Assembly: GCA_947489525.1 (NCBI GenBank)
Contig: CANLDW010000002.1
Coordinates: 372,001-436,000 of the forward strand
Source: an uncultured Psychrobacter sp.
GTDB lineage: Bacteria; Pseudomonadota; Gammaproteobacteria; Pseudomonadales; Moraxellaceae
Length of the DNA: 64,000 bases
Direction: 5' to 3'
Shown here: positions 1 to 9,149 of the stretch, piece after piece
Layout of the letters: each line of letters opens with the position of its first letter
How positions within the stretch are numbered: the first letter of the stretch is position 1
Program-made: the position numbers and the translations under genes
Notes under the pieces: model-generated
Seen by the model: the letters and a program-made list of their open reading frames with translations, nothing else
Databases searched by the model: none
What the model was told of the DNA's origin: nothing

Positions 1-156
1 GCCACCATCGCTAGCTCCACTATTATCTAATGATAAAATGACTTTGACGCTCTGAATCTGATCAAAATGACGCTCTACTTTGGCAAGTTTTTCGCGGATA
101 GCATTGTCCATGGCATCGGTAACACTGATATGGTGACCACTGATAGAAACATTCAT
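1..156 (-). CDS. hpf: Ribosome hibernation promoting factor, partial (N-terminal 52 codons)
   Basis: The first 52 codons of a small ribosome-binding protein run off the left edge of the window. The N-terminus MNVSISGHHISVTDAM followed by an IREKL...ERHFD helix is typical of the HPF/RaiA family, which binds the 30S subunit and favours inactive 70S or 100S ribosomes in stationary phase. The start at 154-156 is preceded by AAAGGA at 163-168. It lies downstream of rpoN on the same strand, the classic rpoN-hpf order, but the 353-bp gap suggests its own promoter. Whether it is a short or long HPF cannot be seen. Confidence 0.9.
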   Translation of the reverse strand, partial: MNVSISGHHISVTDAMDNAIREKLAKVERHFDQIQSVKVILSLDNSGASDGG

Positions 157-509
157 ATTATCGTCCTTTTATGTCTGACTTATAATCAACAAATGAGTTG
201 GCAATCATACCCCTCACTTGACGTAACCAACAGCGCCTGCATTGATACTACTGCGCTGCAGACTAGGCTAATAACAGCTTGAGTACCTTTTCTACGTTTT
301 TTTACGCTTTTTACGCTTTTTACGCTGATATTATCAGCTGATCCTAGCTTATAAAGACCAACCTAGTTTGCCGTTGGTATGCTTCTAATTTGTCATGAAA
401 ACCTAACAGTAGCAAGACAACATAATGTAATTAAATGTAAATAAGTCTTTTATTGCTATCTCATTTCTATATAATCAAAAAATTTTATTTTTTATCTCAT
501 TAAGCGCAT
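157..509. other. rpoN-hpf intergenic region
   Basis: These 353 bp hold no convincing gene. They are AT-rich and contain three perfect 9-bp TTTTTACGC repeats (299-325) followed directly by a 15-bp palindrome (324-338). The hpf promoter is expected here, but I could not identify it with confidence. Confidence 0.6.
299..338. repeat. TTTTTACGC x3 tandem repeat and palindrome
   Basis: TTTTTACGC occurs three times without interruption (299-307, 308-316, 317-325). A perfect palindrome GCTGATA-T-TATCAGC (324-338) overlaps the last copy. The site lies upstream of hpf and downstream of rpoN. No T-run follows the palindrome on the minus strand, so it is not a canonical intrinsic terminator. A regulatory role is only a possibility. 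Confidence 0.7.
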
Positions 510-2264
510 TCAATATTTTTGCTTACGCTGCGTCGAGGAGCCGATGTTCATTGCTTCACGGTATTTTGCTACCGTGCGCCGCGCAATATCGATGCCGTCG
601 GTTAAGAGCTGCGCTTGTATACGGCTATCGGATAAGGGCTTTTTTGGGTCTTCGGTACTGATAAGCTGCTTGATCATAGCACTGATAGCGGTCGAGGAGA
701 TATCGCCATCACTGCTACTGACATGCGATGAAAAAAAATGCTTGAGTGAAAATAGTCCCTGCGGCGTTAAGATGGTTTTGCTGGTGGTTAATCGCGAGAC
801 AGTGGACTCGTGTAGATCCACTTCTTCAGCAATAGATTTTAAGATAAGCGGCTGCATGGCAGTAGGACCCTGCTGCAAGAACGCTTGCTGGTGGCGCACG
901 ATACTCGTCGCCACTTTGAGCAGATTATGGTTGCGCTCTTCGATACTGCGAATAAACAGACGCGCGTCGGTGAGGTTTTCGCGTAGGTACTGATTATCTG
1001 GACTATCGTCACCACGCTTGACGAGCTGGGCATACTCTTGGTTGACGCGCAGTTTGGGCAAGGTGTCAGGATTGAGGCGTACATGCCAGCCTTCATCTTC
1101 ACTAGACGTTGTATGCCGGCGGATAGGGGTTACTAAGACATCAGGGATATCATAACTCTCAGGAACTTGGCTGTAATCGGGCTGATAGCTTTGGAACAGT
1201 AGGCCTGGTGATGGGTTTAGCGTACGCAGCAGCGTGAGCGCTGGGGTAATGTCTGTAGCAGCCAGTCCTGTTTGTTCAGTAAGTGTTTTAATGTTATTGC
1301 TGACTAAATGCTCGCTTCCTTTAAGCAGTGCTTGGGCGTTTTTGAGATGCGGCGTTGCAGGATCCAGCTTGGCCAATTGTAGCGCTAGACATTCGCTTAG
1401 ATGACGCGCCCCGACACCAAGCGGATCGCAGGACTGAATCATGCGCAGTACCGCCATGATCTCATCGTGCTCAATGGGCTCGGCCCACTGATAAAAGCTT
1501 GCCATCATATCCAAGCTTTGGAGCAGCTCATCAATATCGAGCCGTACAAAGCCCATGTCATCCATAGAGTCCATGAGGTACTCTGCGATGAGCTTATCAC
1601 TCTCTGATAGGCGCTTGAAGTTCAGCTGCCAGCGCACGTGATCTTGAATTGTCGCTGAGGTGCCGCCCTGATAGCTATCCATATCCTCAAGGCTAGTAAA
1701 ATTATGGCTACTTTGGCTGCTTGAGGTAATAGCGCTGGTCGCATAGTTGTCCTCAGCGCCACTAGCATAGTCGTTGGCATCCTCAGCGCTGCTATCGCTA
1801 TGATCTATAGCGCTATCATCAATAGTGGCTTGTTGCAGTTTGTCTAAACTATCATGGCTATCTACACCGTCATAACTGCTATCTAGACTGTCATAATCGC
1901 TATCGTAAACGTCATCATAGACGCCATCATAAGCGTTATCGATGTCGGTCGCCGTGTCGCTACTGTCCTTGACCTCAGTACTAAACTCAGAGCTATAACT
2001 CCCCTCTTCGCTATCAATGTCAGTCCCGCTTTGGTTCCACGTCTCAAGCGTTAATGCAGTATGATCTAGATCTTCCATCTCATCACTACTCTCGTAGTCG
2101 TCATCCTCAATGCATTCGAGCAGCGGATTACTATCCAGCTTTGCCTGAACCTCCTGCGCCAGCTCAAGGCTTGAGAGCTGCAATAGTTTGATCGCTTGCT
2201 GCATTTGTGGCGTAAGCTTTTGTGAATTGCTTAGCGTAGCGGCTAGTCCAAATGACATACTCAT
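510..2264 (-). CDS. rpoN: RNA polymerase sigma-54 factor
   Basis: Alternative sigma factor that directs RNA polymerase to -24/-12 promoters and needs AAA+ enhancer-binding activators. The glutamine- and leucine-rich Region I is at residues 1-50. The core-binding and DNA-binding domains occupy about 206-560. The RpoN box ARRTVAKYRE is at about 561-570. At 584 residues it is about 100 longer than usual: residues about 52-205 form a low-complexity Asp/Ser/Tyr-rich insert with repeated YDGVYD/YDSDYDS units, in the place of the acidic Region II. The start could be either of two close methionines (2264 or 2258), and neither has a strong ribosome binding site. hpf follows downstream. Confidence 0.97.
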   Translation of the reverse strand: MSMSFGLAATLSNSQKLTPQMQQAIKLLQLSSLELAQEVQAKLDSNPLLECIEDDDYESSDEMEDLDHTALTLETWNQSGTDIDSEEGSYSSEFSTEVKDSSDTATDIDNAYDGVYDDVYDSDYDSLDSSYDGVDSHDSLDKLQQATIDDSAIDHSDSSAEDANDYASGAEDNYATSAITSSSQSSHNFTSLEDMDSYQGGTSATIQDHVRWQLNFKRLSESDKLIAEYLMDSMDDMGFVRLDIDELLQSLDMMASFYQWAEPIEHDEIMAVLRMIQSCDPLGVGARHLSECLALQLAKLDPATPHLKNAQALLKGSEHLVSNNIKTLTEQTGLAATDITPALTLLRTLNPSPGLLFQSYQPDYSQVPESYDIPDVLVTPIRRHTTSSEDEGWHVRLNPDTLPKLRVNQEYAQLVKRGDDSPDNQYLRENLTDARLFIRSIEERNHNLLKVATSIVRHQQAFLQQGPTAMQPLILKSIAEEVDLHESTVSRLTTSKTILTPQGLFSLKHFFSSHVSSSDGDISSTAISAMIKQLISTEDPKKPLSDSRIQAQLLTDGIDIARRTVAKYREAMNIGSSTQRKQKY

Positions 2265-2577
2265 ATCTAGCTTATGACACTCCGAGATTTAAAAAGTAAT
2301 CAAAATAAAGGGGTATATTTTGTAGGTTAAGCCCGTAAGATAACGACGATAGCATTTTTTATAGTATTTTTGTTATGATAATTGGATTATTTCTAATAAG
2401 ACTCTCTTTGTTTCTTAGTACAAAAAACAATAAGTGAACCTAGTTTCGTGCTCGTCTACGCCTAATTATTATACGCGTATAAAGCGCCAACAAAATTATA
2501 AAGTAGACGTATACACCTGTCTTATTATTGCCTTCAAAAGTTTAATACAGAGTACAATAAAAATAAGGATACCACCT
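2265..2577. other. Divergent rpoN / nitrilase intergenic region
   Basis: These 313 bp separate rpoN from the divergent amidase gene, so both promoters should lie here. The stretch is AT-rich, with a TATGATAAT-like -10 candidate near 2374-2382. I see no clear operator, RNA gene or repeat. The reading frame that enters from a GTG at 2434 is open, but I judge it not to be coding. Confidence 0.5.
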
Positions 2578-3510
2578 ATGACAACGACACCAACAAACAC
2601 CTTTGACAGTGACCACACGCCTTTACTCAAAGTTGCTGCGGTGCAGATGAATAGTCAGCAAGATGTGGATGCCAATCTCGCTACAATTAAGGCGGCTATT
2701 GCAGCAGCCTGCGCGCAAGGTGCTGATGTAGTCGTATTGCCTGAGAACTGTTGTAGTATGGGCGAGCAGTTTGCAACAGCCATGCGATTTGATGAGTTGT
2801 CAGGTATTTTGGGTGATTATGCACGCACTTACAACCTGCATGTACTGGTCGGTTCATTGCCCTGCCCTTATCGTCCCGATGGTCTGATAGTCCCAAATCA
2901 GCGTCTGCGTCAGACCAGTCAGCTCTTCTCCCCTGACGGCAAGCGCATCGCTCGCTACGATAAAATTCATCTATTTACTGCGACAGTCGCAGATCAGCAG
3001 GGCAGCTACAATGAGGCAGCGACCTTTGAGCCTGGTATGCAGACAGTGGTGACTACGCTTGAGGTTAATAATAGCGTTTATGAGCTTGGTATGATGGTAT
3101 GCTTTGACTTGCGTTTTCCGGCGCTGGCACAGCGTTTGCGTCAAGCAGGAGCACAGTTACTGAGCGCACCCTCAGCCTTTACCTACCTGACCGGACAGGC
3201 GCACTGGTCGCTCCTACTACGAGCGCGCGCGCTTGATAGTCAATGTATGGTCATTGGCGCGGCGCAAGGCGGAGAGCATACCTACCGAGACGGCAGTAAT
3301 CGCCAAACGTGGGGACATACGGCAATTACCGCGTTTGATGGCACGATCGTTGGCAGTTATGACCATGCTCACATTGAGCACAGTCCAGATAACACTAAAG
3401 ATAACATCAGTCCGCAGAACTACGCGCTGGTGTTTGCTGAGTTTGATGGGCACGCCCAGCAACAAGGCCGCCAGCGTCTGCCTATCTTTAATTGTCATCG
3501 TTTGACGTGA
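2578..3510 (+). CDS. Nit1-type carbon-nitrogen hydrolase (probable deaminated glutathione amidase)
   Basis: A 310-residue nitrilase-superfamily amidase. The catalytic triad is visible as Glu56 (VLPENC), Lys129 (RYDKIHLF) and Cys175 (MVCFDLRFP). The pattern KIHLF with CFDLRFP and the late IGAAQGG segment resembles Nit1/YbeM enzymes, which hydrolyse deaminated glutathione made by side reactions of transaminases; that substrate is inferred from family. The start at 2578 is chosen because AAGGA (2565-2569) lies 8 bases upstream. The frame is open back to a GTG at 2434, but that extension matches nothing conserved. It is convergent with xerC, with only 51 bp between the stops. Confidence 0.88.
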   Translation: MTTTPTNTFDSDHTPLLKVAAVQMNSQQDVDANLATIKAAIAAACAQGADVVVLPENCCSMGEQFATAMRFDELSGILGDYARTYNLHVLVGSLPCPYRPDGLIVPNQRLRQTSQLFSPDGKRIARYDKIHLFTATVADQQGSYNEAATFEPGMQTVVTTLEVNNSVYELGMMVCFDLRFPALAQRLRQAGAQLLSAPSAFTYLTGQAHWSLLLRARALDSQCMVIGAAQGGEHTYRDGSNRQTWGHTAITAFDGTIVGSYDHAHIEHSPDNTKDNISPQNYALVFAEFDGHAQQQGRQRLPIFNCHRLT

Positions 3511-3561
3511 TTGGTATAAAGAAAAGAATAGCCACTTTTAGCTTGTTCGTCAGCTCTTGAG

Positions 3562-4581
3562 TTACCCTCTATCATTGTCATGGGTCGCACGCGGATGCGC
3601 GCGATCGTAGACTTGGGTCAGCTTAGCAAAATCGACATGCGTGTAGATTTGGGTGGTACTGATATCGCTGTGACCAAGCATCTCTTGCACCGCGCGCAGA
3701 TCGCCACTACCTGAGAGCATGTGTGAAGCAAAACAGTGGCGTAGCAGATGCGGATACATATTTTGTGCGATGCCTGCCCGCGTAGCAGCCACTTTTAAGC
3801 GCTGCTGCACGGCGCGCGTGGAGAGCCGTGTGCCTAATTTTTCACTGATAAACAGCGCGGTGTCGTGCTGCTCAACCCAAAGATTGCGATGCGGCAAATA
3901 GCGCTTGATCGCCTCCATTGCCTTTGTGCCGAGCGGTACTAGACGCGTCTTATTGCCTTTACCTGTAACGCGTACGCGCATATCGGCTAGATCGACATTA
4001 CTCACATCGAGCGCCACCAGCTCGCCGACACGCAGTCCACTACTATACAGCAGCTCAAACATGGCCTTATCACGTAGCCATAGCCGTGCTTGCTCTGGTG
4101 TATCCGGCATGGTTTGGTCAAGGAGCTGACCTAAGAGATCGACATCAGCGATGGAGGGCAATGGTCTTGGGCTGCGTTTAAGCTGGTAGCCTGTGGTTGG
4201 ATTTATCTTAGCCAGTCCCTCTTCAATCAGCCAGCCATAGAAGTGACGGATAGCGGATAGCTCTTGTTGCACGCTAGCGAGCGCCAGCTTATCCTCGTCA
4301 AGACGCTGGCCGATATGCCGTGCTAGCTGACGCTTATCACAGCGCGTCCATGTTAAGCGCGCACCGCGTAAATACAGTGCTAGCTGATACAGTGCCGAAA
4401 AATAAGCGCTAAGGGTATGCACTGAATGCTGACGTACCAACAAGGTGTGTAGCCAGCGTTGCACAGGCATTAATAATTCAGATACGGCTGTATCGGACTC
4501 TATAGTAGACAACAACCCAGCTGACAGCCACGGCGCACGCGTTAAAGTATGCGCTGTTGTGGTTCTCGTTGTCGTTGCCAT
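3562..4581 (-). CDS. xerC: Tyrosine recombinase XerC
   Basis: Site-specific recombinase that acts with XerD at dif to resolve chromosome dimers. The N-terminal SAM-like core-binding domain covers about 35-125. The catalytic domain shows Arg184 (SGLRVGEL), Lys208 (VTGKGNKTR), His278 and Arg281 (HLLRH), His304 (MLGHSD) and nucleophile Tyr313 (QIYTHV). At 339 residues it is slightly longer than E. coli XerC because of a Thr-rich N-terminal tail. It follows dapF by 33 bp, the conserved dapF-xerC arrangement, so co-transcription is likely. A GAGGCAAG sequence precedes the start. Confidence 0.95.
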   Translation of the reverse strand: MATTTRTTTAHTLTRAPWLSAGLLSTIESDTAVSELLMPVQRWLHTLLVRQHSVHTLSAYFSALYQLALYLRGARLTWTRCDKRQLARHIGQRLDEDKLALASVQQELSAIRHFYGWLIEEGLAKINPTTGYQLKRSPRPLPSIADVDLLGQLLDQTMPDTPEQARLWLRDKAMFELLYSSGLRVGELVALDVSNVDLADMRVRVTGKGNKTRLVPLGTKAMEAIKRYLPHRNLWVEQHDTALFISEKLGTRLSTRAVQQRLKVAATRAGIAQNMYPHLLRHCFASHMLSGSGDLRAVQEMLGHSDISTTQIYTHVDFAKLTQVYDRAHPRATHDNDRG

Positions 4582-4614
4582 ATTCTTGCCTCAATGACTT
4601 ATTAATAACTTATA

Positions 4615-5508
4615 TTATCGGACGCTATCTGCTTGCGGCTTGATCCCCGCTTGCGCCATCAGACCATCTGGACTAAACACCCCCTCATAGACAAAGGCTG
4701 TGGGACCGGTCATCATCACTGAATAGCCCGGCTGCCACTTAATGATCATACTGCCGCCGTACAGCTGCGCGCGCACGTCCTCACCTTCATCAAGCCAGCC
4801 TTCACGTACGCCAACAGCTACTGCCGCACAAGCGCCTGTACCGCACGCTTGCGTCTCGCCGACACCGCGCTCGTATACCCGCAGCCGAATGTGACGCTGG
4901 TTCATCACTTCCATAAAACCGACGTTAACCCGCTCTGGAAACGCGGCATGTGATTCAATAGCGGGGCCTAAGGTCTCAACAGGCGCATCTAGCACATCGT
5001 CGACTTTGATGACGGCATGTGGGTTGCCCATGTTAGCCACATATAACTGCACAGGCGTACCATCGACATCGAGATGATAGGCGTTTTGGATTTTGGTCGT
5101 CGCTTTTGGGGTAAAAGGAATCTCGTCAGGCTCAAATCTAGGCTTGCCCATATCGACCTCTACCCAGCCATAACGATCGGTAGTTAAAGAGATGACGCCA
5201 CTTGCCGTCTCAACGCGTAGACGCTGCTTAAAAGAGAGCTTACGCGCTTGTACAAAGCGGGCAAAACAGCGCGCGCCATTACCACACTGCTCAACCTCGC
5301 TGCCATCAGTATTAAAAATACGGTAGCTAAAGTCCACGTCAGGACGCATGGGCGGCTCAACCACAAGCAGCTGATCGAAGCCTACGCCTAAATGACGATC
5401 GCCTAACAGTTGTACTAGCTCAGTGGTCAAGTCTAAACGCTGGGTGACCAAATCTATGACCATAAAATCATTGCCCAGACCATGCATTTTTGTAAATTCT
5501 ATCAGCAT
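4615..5508 (-). CDS. dapF: Diaminopimelate epimerase
   Basis: Converts LL-diaminopimelate to the meso form, the precursor of lysine and of the peptidoglycan cross-link. The two catalytic cysteines sit in the family motifs at Cys75 (EQCGNGARC) and Cys222 (QACGTGAC). Length (297) and the start [15 protein letters not shown] are typical. It is followed by xerC. A strong terminator separates it from lysA upstream, so it probably has its own promoter in 5509-5690. Confidence 0.97.
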   Translation of the reverse strand: MLIEFTKMHGLGNDFMVIDLVTQRLDLTTELVQLLGDRHLGVGFDQLLVVEPPMRPDVDFSYRIFNTDGSEVEQCGNGARCFARFVQARKLSFKQRLRVETASGVISLTTDRYGWVEVDMGKPRFEPDEIPFTPKATTKIQNAYHLDVDGTPVQLYVANMGNPHAVIKVDDVLDAPVETLGPAIESHAAFPERVNVGFMEVMNQRHIRLRVYERGVGETQACGTGACAAVAVGVREGWLDEGEDVRAQLYGGSMIIKWQPGYSVMMTGPTAFVYEGVFSPDGLMAQAGIKPQADSVR

Positions 5509-5690
5509 ATCCTTGAGTCCTATCCTATTTTTATATATGCGTTATATTAGCACGCTGTTTACTACAATCATAATTATCAATAGGCGCTATTCTTAAGCTT
5601 ATTTATCGGTTTTTGACAACGCTGTATAGACCCTGTACTGACACTGTATTGACGACTTAATAAATAGCCCTGACGCACACCTTACACCCC

Positions 5691-5726
5691 AAAAAAAACC
5701 CACTGTCACGGTGATAGTGGGTTTTT
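5691..5726 (-). terminator. Intrinsic terminator of lysA
   Basis: An inverted repeat of the form ACCCACTGTCAC / GTGATAGTGGGT with a very short loop is flanked by A8 and T5. Read on the minus strand it ends in eight T residues. It lies 45 bp beyond the lysA stop and upstream of dapF. It may work in both directions, but the longer T-run serves lysA. Confidence 0.85.
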
Positions 5727-5770
5727 AACTAGTGCAGCACCTTCATAGTTTTTAGTTCATAAGCGTGGTG

Positions 5771-7129
5771 TTAGTTTTTTTGCCAAAGCATCTCATTAGC
5801 ATACAAAGACTCAAGCGTTTCCCGCTTACGAATGAGCTGATGCTCATCACCTGAGACCATGACCTCGCAAGCGCGGCCCCGGGAGTTATAGTTGCTACTC
5901 ATCGTAAAACCATACGCCCCTGCGCCAGTTATAGCCAAGATATCATCGGTAGCCAGTGTTAATAAGCGCTCCTTTGCCAAAAAGTCGCCCGTCTCGCAGA
6001 TGGCACCGACGATATCCCACGGCTGCGTACCCTCAGTGTCCAAGCCGTGAGTTGGTAGCGTCTCTGGAATAACTGCCATCTTCGCTTGATAAAGCGCAGG
6101 ACGAATCAGATCGTTCATCGCCGCATCAACAATTGCAAAGTTCTTGTGCGCGGTAGGTTTAAGGACATCAACACGCGTTAGTAGCACGCCTGCATTAGCC
6201 ACCATGCTACGACCCGGCTCAAAAAATACCGTTAAGTTCAGCTCTTGTAGTTTAGGCAATAGTGCTTGTGCAAACTCCGCAATAGAAGCAGGCATTTCAT
6301 CAATGTAGCGCACGCCTAGACCGCCGCCTAAATCGATGTGATGCAGCTCAATACCCTGCTCTTGTAAGCTGTGCACAAGCTCAATGAGCTTGTCAAGTGC
6401 GGCAATAAACGGAGCAACCTCAGTGAGCTGAGAGCCAATATGACAATCAATACCAACAATATCGATATGGGTCATAGATGCCGCTTGTTGATAGACGCTA
6501 AGCGCTTTTTCATGAGCGATGCCAAACTTGTTATCCTTAAGACCGGTTGAGATATAGGGATGCGTTTTGGCATCAACGTTTGGATTGACGCGCAGTGATA
6601 TCGGCGCTCGAATATCTAAGCGCGCCGCTACGTTATTGATTAAGGCAAGCTCGCTTTGTGATTCTACATTAAAACAAGCAATACCTTGTTTAAGCGCAAA
6701 CTCAATATCATCATGAGTTTTGCCTACACCTGAGAACACAACGCTTGTTGCCTTGCCACCCGCTGCCAATACCCGCATCAGCTCGCCGCGCGAGACAATA
6801 TCAAAACCTGCACCCGCCTCGGCTAATACCCCAAGCACGGCAAGGTTAGAATTGGCTTTGACGGCGTAACATACCTTGTGCGCAAGCGCGGAAAAACTGT
6901 CGCTATACGCTTGATACATGTCCAAAATCGCTTGCTTTGAATAGACATAGCACGGCGTACCGTAATGCTGTGCCAATTGTTTGACGCTGACGTCCTCGAT
7001 GTATAAGGCATTGTCTTTATACGCGAGCGCTGGCAGGTGAGCGCTTAGGGCTTGTGGATCTACATACAGACCTTGTTTCGTCTGACGGCTGATAGGCAAA
7101 TTGGACGCGGCGGATGTGGCATGACTCAT
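5771..7129 (-). CDS. lysA: Diaminopimelate decarboxylase
   Basis: PLP enzyme of alanine racemase fold type III that decarboxylates meso-diaminopimelate to lysine, the last step of the pathway. The PLP lysine is Lys91 (CYAVKANSN). HIGSQ, GGGLG and EPGRSMVANAG follow, and the C-terminal ICETGDF carries the partner-subunit cysteine. I start it at 7129 (MSHATSAA, 452 residues) because GAGAG lies just upstream. An ATG 45 bp earlier would add a hydrophobic stretch not found in the family. It follows lptM by 88 bp and ends before a strong terminator. Confidence 0.96.
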   Translation of the reverse strand: MSHATSAASNLPISRQTKQGLYVDPQALSAHLPALAYKDNALYIEDVSVKQLAQHYGTPCYVYSKQAILDMYQAYSDSFSALAHKVCYAVKANSNLAVLGVLAEAGAGFDIVSRGELMRVLAAGGKATSVVFSGVGKTHDDIEFALKQGIACFNVESQSELALINNVAARLDIRAPISLRVNPNVDAKTHPYISTGLKDNKFGIAHEKALSVYQQAASMTHIDIVGIDCHIGSQLTEVAPFIAALDKLIELVHSLQEQGIELHHIDLGGGLGVRYIDEMPASIAEFAQALLPKLQELNLTVFFEPGRSMVANAGVLLTRVDVLKPTAHKNFAIVDAAMNDLIRPALYQAKMAVIPETLPTHGLDTEGTQPWDIVGAICETGDFLAKERLLTLATDDILAITGAGAYGFTMSSNYNSRGRACEVMVSGDEHQLIRKRETLESLYANEMLWQKN

Positions 7130-7217
7130 ATAACTCTCAACTGTAAAGAAAATAAAGTTAAAACGTACGGGCAAAGATGTTGATTGGCGTTACAATATAA
7201 GATAAGGACAATAAAGG

Positions 7218-7529
7218 CTAGTAATCGTTTACGTCATCCTCTATATCCTCGGCATCTTGTAGCACTTGCTTTTCTCGCAGGTAACGCGACTTTTCATAGC
7301 TATCATCGTCAATACCAGCAAAGGCAGCATCTTGCGGCTGACTGGTACTCGCCAATACCTCTGATTGCTCGACGACCGCTTGGCTATTATCGACTAAATA
7401 CAAATCGCCTTTTTGACCGCAGCCTGTGACCACGATTATGCTTGCAAATAAGACACTTGCCACGATAGCACGCTCAATGAATGATAAAGGGTACAAACGA
7501 CTTTGCGTGGTAAACAGAGTTTGAGACAT
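7218..7529 (-). CDS. lptM: LptM-type lipoprotein (LPS-assembly maturation factor)
   Basis: A 103-residue small lipoprotein with a basic N-terminus, a hydrophobic segment (about 21-35) and lipobox VTGC with acylated Cys37. It is followed by the family hallmark CGQKGDLYL; E. coli LptM/YifL has CGQKGPLYL. LptM associates with the LptDE translocon and helps LptD oxidative maturation. The tail after residue 50 is acidic and not conserved. Its position upstream of lysA-dapF-xerC matches the gammaproteobacterial order. No strong ribosome binding site is visible at this start. Confidence 0.88.
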   Translation of the reverse strand: MSQTLFTTQSRLYPLSFIERAIVASVLFASIIVVTGCGQKGDLYLVDNSQAVVEQSEVLASTSQPQDAAFAGIDDDSYEKSRYLREKQVLQDAEDIEDDVNDY

Positions 7530-7850
7530 AAAAGCGGCTACCTAAAGATAAAAGTTAAGTAAAGGTCGGTAAGGGTAAAAGTACAGATATCAGTGCATTG
7601 GCAGTATACAAGCGCATGTAAGATCCGTACTCTCCTTACCGGCCTCGATATTACGTGCGTCAATAAACGCCTCATCATAGCATCAATTACAGCGCGGTTT
7701 TGGTACGCTTTTTTAAATATGTTACATTACAGCCTACGTATAGCGCTTATGTAGCGTACTCGCTTATAGTAAGATAAAGCACACTTTTGCGTCACTATAC
7801 TGAACGCCCATAACTTAACAACCATACCGAAATAACAATAAGGATAGCGT
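7530..7850. other. Divergent lptM / ackA intergenic region
   Basis: These 321 bp contain no gene I can support. Promoters for lptM (minus) and ackA (plus) are expected. AAGGA ahead of the ackA ATG is clear. I see no strong hairpin or operator. Confidence 0.5.
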
Positions 7851-9074
7851 ATGAGCGCTGCTAACACTACTGCTACTGATGAACAAACAGACACTTTAAT
7901 TCGCCCAACGCTTGTATTGAACTGCGGCTCCTCTTCAATCAAATACGCGTTGATCAGCGAAGATGCCAGCACACGTATCGAAGGGCTGGCTGAAAACTTA
8001 GGACTCGATACGGCGCGTATCAAACACACCACCTTAAGCGGCGAGAAGCTAGAGATCGCCATCGCTGGTGGTCGCCACAAACTGGCGCTACAAAAGATCC
8101 TTGAGCTCTTAGAGCAGTATCAGTTTATCGCTGTTGGTCATCGCGTCGTCCACGGCGGGCGTGAGTATTCAGAAGCCGTGCGAGTTGATGATCACGTTTT
8201 GGCAGAAGTTAAACGTCTAAAGGTACTTGCGCCGCTACACAATCCGGCAAATGCTCTAGGCATTGAAGCGGTACAAGCGCTCTACCCTGACGTCCCACAA
8301 GTGGCGGTATTTGATACCGCCTTTCACCAAACCATGCCGCCGGTCGCCTATCGCTACCCCATTCCTAAAGCGCTTTATGAAGACGAGAAAATCCGTCGTT
8401 ACGGCTTTCATGGTACCTCGCACGCCTATGTATCAAACCGCGCAAGTAGCATAACTAAAGCGTCAGGATCTCATGGCTGGCTAACGGCGCACTTAGGCAA
8501 CGGCTGCTCGGCGGCGGCGGTTTATGAGGGTCAAAGTTTAGACACGAGCATGGGGCTGACGCCGCTTGAGGGACTGATGATGGGCACGCGCAGTGGTGAT
8601 ATTGATCCCGGTCTGCATATACATCTCAAGCGTATTCTCGGTATGAGTCTAGAGGAGACTGACAAGATGCTCAATAGCGAGAGTGGTCTGCTTGGCATCT
8701 CAGGCTTATCCAACGATTTACGCACCATTGAGCAAGCGGCAAGTGAAGGTCACAGCGATGCCATACTCGCAATCGAGATGTTCTGCTACCGTGCGGGGAA
8801 ATACTTGGCAGCATTAAGCTGTGCGCTACCTGAATTTACCGGTATTGTGTTTACGGGTGGTATCGGTGAGAACTCTGCTGTTACGCGCGCGCGTATCCTC
8901 GACGTTATGCGCCACTTTGGTATAGCCGTTGATACGGATAAAAATAAAACGCTAGTTGGCGGTGCTGAGGGCAGCTTTCAGAGCGCAGATAGTGCTGTTG
9001 AGCTGTGGGTGATTCCTACTGATGAGGAGTACCGTATTGCGCAGGAGACACGAGCGGCTTTAGGACTAGCGTAA
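7851..9074 (+). CDS. ackA: Acetate kinase
   Basis: Interconverts acetyl phosphate plus ADP with acetate plus ATP; cytoplasmic ASKHA-fold kinase. The phosphate-binding LVLNCGSSSIKY, the HRVVHGG segment, the VFDTAFHQTMP motif and GFHGTSH are all present, with FTGGIGENS near the C-terminus. Length (407) is standard, with about 18 extra N-terminal residues. AAGGA precedes the ATG. pta follows 75 bp downstream, so the two probably form an operon for acetate overflow or acetate assimilation. Confidence 0.97.
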   Translation: MSAANTTATDEQTDTLIRPTLVLNCGSSSIKYALISEDASTRIEGLAENLGLDTARIKHTTLSGEKLEIAIAGGRHKLALQKILELLEQYQFIAVGHRVVHGGREYSEAVRVDDHVLAEVKRLKVLAPLHNPANALGIEAVQALYPDVPQVAVFDTAFHQTMPPVAYRYPIPKALYEDEKIRRYGFHGTSHAYVSNRASSITKASGSHGWLTAHLGNGCSAAAVYEGQSLDTSMGLTPLEGLMMGTRSGDIDPGLHIHLKRILGMSLEETDKMLNSESGLLGISGLSNDLRTIEQAASEGHSDAILAIEMFCYRAGKYLAALSCALPEFTGIVFTGGIGENSAVTRARILDVMRHFGIAVDTDKNKTLVGGAEGSFQSADSAVELWVIPTDEEYRIAQETRAALGLA

Positions 9075-9149
9075 GTTAAAACCTAGCATAGGTTATAATC
9101 TGATGTCAGTTAATACAATAATTTGATTCATAAATTTTGAGGATATCTC

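Noticed and set aside
67..282. Plus-strand ORF of 71 codons at the left edge
   Set aside because: It is antisense to the clear hpf N-terminus and has no recognisable motif or ribosome binding site.
2434..2577. N-terminal extension of the Nit1-like amidase from a GTG
   Set aside because: The ATG at 2578 has AAGGA at ideal spacing and the conserved domain begins after it.
7130..7174. Upstream ATG giving lysA 15 extra residues
   Set aside because: The added residues are hydrophobic and outside the family alignment; the ATG at 7129 has a better ribosome binding site.
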